64,000 nucleotides of DNA from CABQCM01 sp965145485 (lineage in GTDB: Bacteria > Bacillota > Clostridia > Oscillospirales > Acutalibacteraceae), in the NCBI GenBank assembly GCA_965145485.1, contig CBCTCU010000005.1:45271-109270 (forward strand), in the 5' to 3' direction. This document shows positions 51,700 to 60,000 of the stretch, one piece after another. Position 1 is the first letter of the stretch. Every line of letters begins with the position of its first letter. Under the pieces are notes generated by a model. That model saw only the letters and a list, made by a program, of their open reading frames with translations, did no database searches and had not been told where the DNA came from. The translations under genes were made by a program, and so were the position numbers.

Positions 51700-54144
51700 T
51701 TATTTGGTCTGGAAGGTGTAGGCCCCGTCGGCATAGCCGCACTCGACCTTTTCACCCGCCTTGATTTTCCCCTCCAGTATCTGCTCGCTGAGGGCGTCCT
51801 CAATGCTGGTCTGGATGGCGCGGCGCAGCGGCCTGGCGCCGTAAACCGGGTCGAAGCCGGCGTCGGAAATCGCGGCCACCGCCTCGTCGGAAAAGGTCAA
51901 CTCGACGTTCATCTGCTCGCTCACCCGCTTGGTCAAAGTGCGCAGCATCCGGCGGGCGATCTCCTGGATGTCCTCCTTGCTCAGCTGCTGGAAGACGATG
52001 ATGTCGTCAATACGGTTGAGCAGCTCGGGACGGAATTCCCGGCGCAGCTCGCTCATGACGTCCTCCTTGATCCGGTTCTGATCGCTGTGGTTATCGCTGC
52101 TTTCACCGAAGCCAAAGGCCTTGCGCTCGCTGATGCGGCGTGCGCCGATGTTGGAGGTCATGATGACCACGGTGTTTTTGAAGTCGACCTTGCGGCCCTG
52201 CGAATCGGTCAGGATGCCGTCCTCGAGGATCTGAAGCAGGATGTTGAAAACATCCGGATGGGCCTTTTCGATCTCATCGAACAGCAGCACGCTGTAGGGA
52301 CGGCGGCGCACCTGCTCGGTGAGCTGGCCGCCCTCCTCATGGCCGACATAACCCGGAGGGGAGCCGACCAGACGCGACACCGTATGCTTTTCCATATACT
52401 CCGACATATCCATGCGGATCATGGCGTTTTCGGTGCCGAACAGCGCCTCGGCTAGGGTCTTGCACAGCTCGGTCTTGCCAACGCCGGTCGGGCCGAGGAA
52501 GAGGAAGGAGCCGACGGGGCGTTTGGGATCCTTCAGCCCCACCCGGCCGCGCCGGATGGCCCGGGCGACAGCCGAGACGGCTTCGTCCTGCCCCACGATG
52601 CGCTCGTGCAGAATCTGCTCCATGCGCAGCAGCCGTTCGCTTTCCTCCTCGGTCAGGGTGCCGGTGGGGATGCCCGTCCATCCCGATACAATCTCGGCAA
52701 TCTCTTCCGGCGTGACCTCGGCCGCGTCGTGGTCGCTCTTTTGCTGCCAGTCGTTCTTGAGCTTTTCGAGCTCGTCGCGTTTTTGCTTTTCCTCGTCGCG
52801 CAGCTTGGCCGCCCGCTCAAAATCCTGCGAGTTGACCGCCGCCGTCTTTTCGGCGCACAGGCGTTTGATTTCCTCCTCGGTCTCGCGCACATCGGGGGGA
52901 GCGGTGAGGGTGCGCAGCTTGACGCGGGAGGCCGCCTCGTCGATCAGATCGATGGCCTTATCGGGCAGGAAACGGTCGGATATATACCGCGTCGAGAGCT
53001 TGACGGCCGCGTCGATGGCGGCGTCGGTGATCTTGACCTTGTGATGGGCCTCGTATTTATCCCGCAGGCCCTTGAGGATGAGGACGGCCTCCTCCTCCGA
53101 GGGCTCGCCCACCATCACCGGCTGGAAGCGGCGCTCCAACGCGGCGTCCTTTTCAATGTATTTGCGGTATTCGTTGATGGTGGTAGCGCCGATGACCTGC
53201 AAATCGCCCCGGGCGAGGGAAGGCTTGAGGATATTGGCCGCGTCGGTCGACCCCTCGGCCGAGCCCGCACCCACGATGGTGTGGACCTCGTCGATAAACA
53301 GGATGATGTTGCCGGCCTTTTTGACCTCGTCGATGGCCGATTGGATGCGCTCTTCAAAATCGCCGCGGTATTTGGTGCCGGCGACCATGCCGGTCAGGTC
53401 CAGGGCGACCACCCGTTTATCCTTGAGCAGCTCGGGCACCTGGTTTTCATGGATTTTCAGCGCCAGCCCCTCGGCAATGGCCGTCTTACCGACGCCCGGC
53501 TCGCCGATCAGGCAGGGGTTGTTTTTGGTGCGGCGGGTCAGGATCTGGATGACCCGCTCGATCTCCTTGCTGCGGCCGATGACCGGGTCAAGCTTGCCCT
53601 CGGCCGCCATAGCGGTCAAATCGCGGCCAAACTGGGAAAGGGTCGGGGTATCCGACTTGCCCTTTTTCCCCCGGGGCCCGCTCTGTCCGGGCATGGTCCC
53701 CGCGCCCTCCTGGGCGGCGCCGACAATGCGGGTGGCGAGCTCTCGGGGGTCGACCCCCAGCTCCTCCAGGAAGCGAACGGCATAGCTCTGCCCCTCCTCC
53801 AGGATGGCGAGAAGGATATGCTCGGTGCCCACATACCCCTCCTGCATGCCGCGGGCGGCGGCCATAGCCAGTTCCAGGATGTGCTTGCCGCGAGGGGTAA
53901 AATCATCCGGGCTCAGGCTGGTGCGGCTGCCCTTGCCCACCGTACCGGAGATCATATCGGCGATTTTATCGTCCGTAACCCCTTTGCTGTTGAGCAGCTC
54001 GCAGGCCGTGCCGCTGCCCTCGCGCAGCAGCCCAAGCAGCAGGTGCTCGCTGCCGATATAGGTATGTCCCAACTCCTGCGCGGCCTCCATCGCCAGATTG
54101 ATCGCGCGGTTGGCTTTTTCGGTGAATCCATTAAAACGATACAT
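51700..54144 (-). CDS. clpC: ATP-dependent Clp protease ATPase subunit ClpC
   Basis: An 814-residue AAA+ unfoldase that feeds proteins, including McsB-marked ones, to ClpP. Two N-terminal Clp repeats ('FTEKANRAINLAMEAAQELG', 'TPRGKHILELAMAAARGMQE'), first AAA+ with Walker A 'GEPGVGKTA' and Walker B 'ILFIDEVHTI', a middle domain with a UVR-like stretch, second AAA+ with 'GPTGVGKTE' and 'VLLFDEIEKAHPDV', and the C-terminal D2-small domain. ATG at 54144 follows GGAGGAGAAAGTAT. Last gene of the operon, 95 bp after mcsB. Confidence 0.98.
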   Translation of the reverse strand: MYRFNGFTEKANRAINLAMEAAQELGHTYIGSEHLLLGLLREGSGTACELLNSKGVTDDKIADMISGTVGKGSRTSLSPDDFTPRGKHILELAMAAARGMQEGYVGTEHILLAILEEGQSYAVRFLEELGVDPRELATRIVGAAQEGAGTMPGQSGPRGKKGKSDTPTLSQFGRDLTAMAAEGKLDPVIGRSKEIERVIQILTRRTKNNPCLIGEPGVGKTAIAEGLALKIHENQVPELLKDKRVVALDLTGMVAGTKYRGDFEERIQSAIDEVKKAGNIILFIDEVHTIVGAGSAEGSTDAANILKPSLARGDLQVIGATTINEYRKYIEKDAALERRFQPVMVGEPSEEEAVLILKGLRDKYEAHHKVKITDAAIDAAVKLSTRYISDRFLPDKAIDLIDEAASRVKLRTLTAPPDVRETEEEIKRLCAEKTAAVNSQDFERAAKLRDEEKQKRDELEKLKNDWQQKSDHDAAEVTPEEIAEIVSGWTGIPTGTLTEEESERLLRMEQILHERIVGQDEAVSAVARAIRRGRVGLKDPKRPVGSFLFLGPTGVGKTELCKTLAEALFGTENAMIRMDMSEYMEKHTVSRLVGSPPGYVGHEEGGQLTEQVRRRPYSVLLFDEIEKAHPDVFNILLQILEDGILTDSQGRKVDFKNTVVIMTSNIGARRISERKAFGFGESSDNHSDQNRIKEDVMSELRREFRPELLNRIDDIIVFQQLSKEDIQEIARRMLRTLTKRVSEQMNVELTFSDEAVAAISDAGFDPVYGARPLRRAIQTSIEDALSEQILEGKIKAGEKVECGYADGAYTFQTK

Positions 54145-54239
54145 ATACTTTCTCCTCCTGTTCCTCACCCTTGCGGATGTCGTTGATATGGGAACCATTT
54201 CTATTCATACAGCCCCTACGGCTGTTGTTGGATCATGAG

Positions 54240-55271
54240 TTACGCATGCACGCCCTGCATGACCTCGCGCACCCGGTCGGCCCTCTCGCGGTCGCGTACC
54301 GCCGGGTCCTGCGCCGCCGGGTCGGCCTCGATCAAATTGGCCGGCTGCATATCGCACAGCAGGGAATTGACCGCCTCATAGCCAAGCCCCTGGATCAGCC
54401 CCATGGAAATGCCCAACCGGACGTCGGACAAACATCCCATGAATTCGTCCGACCCGAGGATGCGGGCGTTTTGCAGTACGCCCAGCGAACGGTAAATGCG
54501 ATCCTCCAGCATCGGGCGGTCGAGCCGGGAGGCGGCTTCTTTCTCCTGCTCGATGACCTGGCCGGCAATGGAGGTCAGGTTTTGCAGCGCGTCGGCCTCT
54601 GAAATGCCCAGGGTGATCTGGTTGGAGAGCTGGTAGATCGCCCCTTTCGGCTTGCTGCCTTCACCATACAGGCCGCGAAAGACCAGCCCGATTTTGGAAA
54701 CCGCCTTATACAGCTCGGCGATCATGCCGGTAAACTCCAGCGCGGGCAAATGCATCATCAGCGACGCCCGCATGCCGGTGCCCAGGTTGGTCGGGCACTG
54801 GGTGAGAAAACCGAGCCGGTCGTCAAAGGCGAAATGGAGCTGGGAATCGAGCAGGGTATCGAGCTTGTTGGCCAGATCGTATGCCTCCTCCACCCGCAGC
54901 CCCGGCTGCATGACCTGGATGCGGACATGATCCTCCTCGCAGAGCATAATGCTGACCGACTCGTCCTTTTTCAGCAGCAATGCCCGGCCCTTGCGGTTTT
55001 CAGCGAACTCGGGGCTGACGAGATGCCGCTCGGCCAGAGACTGCGCCTGCACGTTGTCGAGCGAGGCCATGTCAATGTATTCAAAATCCTCCTGGATGGC
55101 GGAATTGCTGCACAGCAGCGCGTCTCGCACCTGCTGGCATACCTTTTGGCGCTGATCGAGGCTCATCCGATCGGGGAAGGGCACCCCTCTGAGATTGCGG
55201 GCCAGCCGCACACGGGTGCTGATAATCACATCCCCCCGCTCTCCCGAGCGGTGATACCATTTCTCATTCAT
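54240..55271 (-). CDS. mcsB: Protein arginine kinase McsB
   Basis: 343 residues. McsB phosphorylates arginines on damaged proteins and on CtsR. It is related to phosphagen kinases: 'STRVRLARNLRGVPFPDRM' (ATP-binding Arg), 'EEDHVRIQVMQPG', the catalytic loop 'LTQCPTNLGTGMRASLMMHL' with the essential Cys, and 'RGLYGEGSKPKGAIYQLSNQ'. The start overlaps the mcsA 3' end by 8 bp (ATGAATGAG), indicating coupling. Confidence 0.97.
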   Translation of the reverse strand: MNEKWYHRSGERGDVIISTRVRLARNLRGVPFPDRMSLDQRQKVCQQVRDALLCSNSAIQEDFEYIDMASLDNVQAQSLAERHLVSPEFAENRKGRALLLKKDESVSIMLCEEDHVRIQVMQPGLRVEEAYDLANKLDTLLDSQLHFAFDDRLGFLTQCPTNLGTGMRASLMMHLPALEFTGMIAELYKAVSKIGLVFRGLYGEGSKPKGAIYQLSNQITLGISEADALQNLTSIAGQVIEQEKEAASRLDRPMLEDRIYRSLGVLQNARILGSDEFMGCLSDVRLGISMGLIQGLGYEAVNSLLCDMQPANLIEADPAAQDPAVRDRERADRVREVMQGVHA

Positions 55272-55764
55272 GATCTTTTCCCCCTTCCAACGCAGCGATT
55301 TGATCGCGCAACCGCGCTGCTTCTTCAAATTCCTGCTTTTCAATCGCCTGGGATAGCTGCCGTTTCAGCTGCTTGATCTCATACTCGGTGCGCTCGCGCG
55401 GCGCGGCCGTGCTCGACAGCTTTCCCTCGTGCTTGACCTTGCCGTGTATCCGTTCAAGATTGGGCAGCAGCCGGTCGTAAAAGGTGGTGTAACAGTCGGC
55501 GCAGCCGACCTTGCCGGTTCGGGCAATCTCCTGGAAGCTGCATCCACAACCGGGGCAGCGCTTTTGGTCCCCCTCGGAGACGGTCGGGAAGGCGTTGCCA
55601 AGAATCGATCCAAACAGCTGCCCCAAATTCATCCCCGACAGGGAGGAATACCCCAGCTCTGCCACACAGGCGGGGCAAAGGGCCAATTGGGTGGTCTTTC
55701 CATTCACCGTCTGCGTAAAATAGGCGGTGGCGGGATGCTTCCCACAGCGTTGACAGGTAATCAT
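55264..55764 (-). CDS. mcsA: McsA, activator of the arginine kinase
   Basis: 166 residues. Two zinc-binding regions: 'CQRCGKHPATAYF' with 'LALCPACVAELG', and 'RCPGCGCSFQEIA' with 'GCADCYTTFYDRL'. A C-terminal UVR domain ('EYEIKQLKRQLSQAIEKQEF') follows. McsA activates McsB and tunes CtsR. ATG at 55764 follows AAAAGGGGGAATTACG, 14 bp after ctsR. Confidence 0.96.
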   Translation of the reverse strand: MITCQRCGKHPATAYFTQTVNGKTTQLALCPACVAELGYSSLSGMNLGQLFGSILGNAFPTVSEGDQKRCPGCGCSFQEIARTGKVGCADCYTTFYDRLLPNLERIHGKVKHEGKLSSTAAPRERTEYEIKQLKRQLSQAIEKQEFEEAARLRDQIAALEGGKDHE

Positions 55765-55778
55765 CGTAATTCCCCCTT

Positions 55779-56228
55779 TTATATTATGGTCAGAAGCATT
55801 TGCTTTAACACCGCAGCGCGAACTCGATCGCGCTGGCTTTGATCGATCGAGCGGTAGCACTTGTCCTCCATGGCCGCCCGCATGATAGCATGCGCCTGCG
55901 AATCGATGAGCTGCTGGTGGAACAGATTATCCAGTATGATACGGGCGCTGTTGCAATCCAGGGCGTCGCCAATCGAATTGATCAAATGCATCAGCGCCGA
56001 GGAACGGTCAATGCGCACCCGGGTAATCCGGATGTAGCCGCCTCCCCCCCGCCGGCTTTCGACCAGGTATCCCTGCTCGGGGGTAAAGCGCGAGGTCAGC
56101 ACATAATTGATCTGGCTGGGTACGCAGCCGATTTGCTCGGCCAGATCGTTGCGGCAGATTTCCGCGATGCCGCCCGATTCCTGCAACAACTCCAGGATAC
56201 GCTGAGAAACCAAATCACTGATCCTCAT
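55779..56228 (-). CDS. ctsR: Transcriptional repressor CtsR
   Basis: 149 residues, family length. CtsR represses clp and its own operon and is inactivated by heat. N-terminal winged helix ('MRISDLVSQRILELLQESGG', 'RNDLAEQIGCVPSQINYVL', 'ESRRGGGGYIRI' with the Gly-rich wing) and C-terminal dimer domain. ATG at 56228 follows GAAAGGATGGAACATC. First gene of the operon; a matching operator and promoter lie upstream. Confidence 0.97.
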   Translation of the reverse strand: MRISDLVSQRILELLQESGGIAEICRNDLAEQIGCVPSQINYVLTSRFTPEQGYLVESRRGGGGYIRITRVRIDRSSALMHLINSIGDALDCNSARIILDNLFHQQLIDSQAHAIMRAAMEDKCYRSIDQSQRDRVRAAVLKQMLLTII

Positions 56229-56331
56229 GATGTTCCATCCTTTCTTTCTCTCTGCGGGCTTGCCCACCATCTCTGGACAACCCGGCGTGAACAATTCTCT
56301 TGGCCGGAATGAAGATGGCTTTAAGTTCTAT

Positions 56332-56354
56332 TTTGACTTTATCTTTCTTTGACC
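56332..56354 (-). promoter_or_regulatory. Candidate CtsR operator
   Basis: On the minus strand GGTCAAA (56348-56354) and AGTCAAA (56332-56338) with AGATAAA between. They match the CtsR heptad GGTCAAA; the classic site has heptads 3 bp apart, and here the middle heptad is degenerate. The site covers the expected transcription start. Confidence 0.6.
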
Positions 56355-56367
56355 TTTAACGATTTTT

Positions 56368-56396
56368 ATTGTATTTCTTTTTATGTTGGGATGCAA
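56368..56396 (-). promoter_or_regulatory. Promoter of the ctsR operon
   Basis: On the minus strand TTGCAT (56391-56396), 17 bp, TACAAT (56368-56373). The operator lies directly downstream. Confidence 0.65.
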
Positions 56397-56755
56397 GGCT
56401 CATTATTGACCGAATTTTACTTATTTTATTCAATTTATGTATTTATCTCTTTGTTTTTAGTTTTTTCTTACTTTTTTTATTTTTTACTCTATTATTCTAT
56501 TTTTCGGTGCGCCTCGCGTACCGGATGGTATCCCTGTCCGCCGCAGCTCAACATGCCCCCCAGCCGGCGTGGGTCATAACGACGAACTGGTAGATTGATT
56601 CACTTCCTAAGCGGAACCTTTTTCGTCCATATGATCTATGCAGCCTGGCATGAGCCCCCTGCTCGCCCAGACAAAAATTATTGTGGTTGCTGTTGTCACC
56701 AACCCCGCCCCAAGTCATAGAATGCTAATGAAGGCTTGAAAGGAGGCAAAACACA

Positions 56756-56899
56756 ATGTGCAATTTGTTTGGTAACAATAGCTGCAGCTGGATTATCCTG
56801 CTTGTGATCATCTGGGTTGCGTGCTGTGGCAACAACAACGGTTGTGGCTGCGGTAACAACAACTGCGGTTGCGGCAACGATTGTGGCTGCGGCTGCTAA
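56756..56899 (+). CDS. 47-residue Cys/Gly/Asn-rich peptide
   Basis: Starts MCNLFGNNSCSW, then one hydrophobic segment (residues 13-22), then a tail of CGC, GN and NNN units containing 10 Cys. The strong site AAAGGAGG lies 9 nt before the ATG at 56756, and a perfect terminator follows. Such tiny proteins occur in Clostridia under names like 'chorion class high-cysteine protein'; I know no function. The layout suggests a membrane-anchored, Cys-rich exposed tail that could bind metal or form disulfides. The neighbouring ctsR operon is divergent. Confidence 0.8.
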   Translation: MCNLFGNNSCSWIILLVIIWVACCGNNNGCGCGNNNCGCGNDCGCGC

Positions 56900-56917
56900 C
56901 CAACCTCCCTTTTCAGC

Positions 56918-56945
56918 GACGCCCCCGGGGAATCCCGGGGGCGTC
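56918..56945 (+). terminator. Terminator of the Cys-rich peptide gene
   Basis: GACGCCCCCGGG / CCCGGGGGCGTC around GAAT, then AACCTTTT. Confidence 0.85.
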
Positions 56946-57036
56946 AACCTTTTGCCGCTGATGGAAGGATTCATTATTGCTGCCAATCCCCACTTTTGTG
57001 ACTACCGCATTCCCATTTTCGCGGCCTTTACAAGGA

Positions 57037-57074
57037 AAAGCGCCCGTTGCAGCATAAGCTGCAACGGGCGCTTT
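57037..57074 (-). terminator. Terminator of the giant dockerin protein gene
   Basis: AAAGCGCCCGTTGCAGC / GCTGCAACGGGCGCTTT, 17 bp perfect, loop ATAA; on the minus strand followed by T and CC. Confidence 0.85.
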
Positions 57075-57099
57075 GTTGGTTATCGCTTGTTGTAAAAGC

Positions 57100-60000
57100 T
57101 TACTGCTCGACAGGCAGCGTATCAATCAGCTCAACCGAGAACTGGAGGATGTAGAGCGCGTCGTTCGCGTCCACATCGTCATCCAGATCGACGTCGGCCG
57201 CCGTGAAAGCGTCCCCTTCCAGTGTAATCAGCTCCACACTGTGCTGCAGGCACTGCAGGGCGTCCGCCGCATCCACTTTGCCGTCGTCGTTGACGTCGCC
57301 GTAGGCGATGTCCCCGCCGTCGAGCTCAGCCTCCAACGCCTCCAGCTTATCGAGCGCAGCATCGCTTACCAGTGCCTTCTGCGTGTCGGTCAGCGCGTCA
57401 TAGGCGTCGCGTGCCGCTTCTACATCGGCCCTGTCGTCCTCTGTCACCGCATCCACCGCGGGCAGCGCGTTGATCATATCCTCAACCGCCTGCGCCTTGA
57501 GGTCGTCGATCTTAGCAGCCGCAGCGGTCAGCTTGTCAGCATTGCTCACCAGCTCTTTTTCCTCGTCGGACAAAGCGTTGTAAGCATTCTGAGCCTCTGT
57601 CACCGCAGCCTCGTTGTCCAGGGTGATGGCGTCCGCCTCAGGCAGGGCATCGATCAGAGCAATCACATTGGCCACGTTCTCGGGCAGGTTCTTAAGAGCC
57701 TCGATGGCATCTTCCGCCGCTTCCAGGATATCGATGTTGGTTACGAGAGCCTTCTGGCTCGCGGTCAGCGCATCGAAAGCCGTGCGAGCCTCGACCACAG
57801 CATCCTCATCGGCCAGCGTAATGGTCTTAGGCAGTGCGTCGATCTTGGTAATCACCGAACCCGCTGCCGCCTGATTTTGCTCGTTAAAGTCTTCTTCGTA
57901 AGACTGGGCATCGTCCGCAGTCAGCTCGCGCTCCATCATGAGCTCAACGCCGCTAACTTTCGCAGTAGCGCCGGCCTCTTTCTGGAGAACGAAACCGATA
58001 GTAGCATCGAGAATATCCTCGGTGACCACAAAGGGCTCGGTGCCGATGGTGTAGTAATCACCGTACTCACCCAGCTGGATGACCGCCTGCGCCTCGATGT
58101 TCTCATCGCCCGCCACGTTGAAGCTGTAAACGCCGGGGGTCAGGCCGAGGTCGGCAAAGGTAACGGTCAAAGGCTCGGTCACGGCACCCGAAGCGCCCTC
58201 ACTGAAGACCACGGCCGAAGCCTTGGAGGGATCGGTCTTGGTTACAATGATGGGATCGCGCTTCAAATTCGCCTGTACGAAAGACCCGTTGTAAAGGGCC
58301 GCACCGTCGGCCTCATAAAGCATGACCTCGTTCTCGGGATCGTAGATATACAAGCCATAGCACTCCAGCGGCTGGGCAATAAAATCGTTGTTGGGAGCAC
58401 CGATCAGGCACTTGATGCCGTTGGCTGCGATGGCCTCGGCAGCGCCCTCGGGAACAGTAAATTCCACATACTGATCCTTGTAGGCATAGCCGTATTCGTC
58501 GTTCCACAGCTCTTCGGCGTTGGCATAAACATCCGGGCTGGCCTGGGCGTCAACGAGGTTATCGTTATAATCCGAAGCACCGGCAGTCTTATACTTGAAA
58601 GTGAAGCCAGTGCCGTTCGCAATAGGCCCGCCGTTCGGATAATAGACATATGCGCCGACGTGCAGGGTCATGCCGTCCTCGATGGTATCCATGGCAGGAA
58701 TATAGTAATCGGCATAGCCCCACCAATCCTGCGGCGCCTCATCGTCGTACACCCGGCTGCCGATGAGGAATTCAGCCTGGCCGTCCACCATCTCAATGTT
58801 GGTCGAGGGATACGCAGCCGTGTTAAACAAATGGGGAAGGATTTCGTCGCCCTTGATCTCAAAGATGGTCTCACCCGTGCGCTCGTTGACGATGGCGGCA
58901 CGATAGATATTGCGGCCAAAGTTGGTGATCTGGCAGTTATCGAGGATGAAGTTAAAGCCGCCCTCGGTGGCAATGTGGTTCATCAGCTCGTCGTTGTCGG
59001 CCGGCAGGGTGATGGTCGCAGTCAAGGTGCGGTAGAAGTAGCCAAAGTCGGGATCGGCTTTCAGCACCAGATCATTGTACTGACGGCCGGTATAAGAGGT
59101 AGCCTCCGAGATGTACCCTACGTTGTCGTTTTGCAACTTCAGGCTGGCCATCTTGCCGTCAAGATTGGTGACATGCTCGTCGGTGCCCATGTCAACCTCC
59201 ATACGCAGGGTATCGCCCGCCTGGACCCCGGTAAGGTCGCCGGTCCACAGGCTGCCGGCATAGAAAAGCTCCCACGGAGAGCCGGTCGGTTCGGTGTTAT
59301 CGCCAACAATGCCGCCCTTAAAAATGGAAGCGCCGACAACGACCTTATCGGTAAATTCGTAGGTCATGTCCTCATCCAAAGAGGCCGCCGCAATATCGGC
59401 CACCGACCAAGTGTAATCGGCAGCGAGCGCGCCGACATACTCGAAGGTAACCCCGGTGAAGCCCAGCTTCGCACCGCTGGAAGCCATGCCGAAGGTCAGA
59501 TCCTTGCCCACGAGACTGTCGCGGACGTTGAAAGCGACCTGGACGGTTTCAGCGCTGCCCGAAGCGGTAAAGGTCCTGGAACCAACCGGCGAAACGGTCT
59601 CGCCGTCGACCGAATAAGCGGTCAGGGTATACTCGGCCCCTTCCTCGCCGGTCACAGCAAAGTTCATGGCATACTGGCCCACCGCGCCGGCGGTGGTGGT
59701 CAGGTCGCTGAAGACGGCGCTGGCGCCAGCATTGAGATAACCGTCGAGCGCCTTGTCCATGTTGCCCTTGAAATAGGTAATCGGCTCATTGACCGTGCCC
59801 GAGCCGCCGACCCCCATCATCTGGGCGCCGTCAAAGTTCTGATAATAGATACCCTTGGTCTGATTGTAGAAATAATAACCATAATGGGTGATTGGATATG
59901 ATTCGTGATTATGGTTAAGGTCGGAAGGCCCGATCAAGGCATAGAAGCCCTTCGCGTTGAGATCGGCAGCTTCCTGCTCGGTGAGCTCATAGGTTTTCGT

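Larger units (their letters stand above)
56229..56755. other. Divergent region upstream of ctsR, with T-rich tract
   Basis: 527 bp with the ctsR promoter and operator. At about 56320-56510 the plus strand is extremely T-rich and AT-rich against a GC-rich genome. Open frames here encode only hydrophobic low-complexity strings and lack ribosome sites. Confidence 0.5.

Noticed and set aside
56369..56593. 74-codon hydrophobic frame upstream of ctsR
   Set aside because: It is a translation of a T-rich tract (poly Phe/Leu), with no ribosome site.
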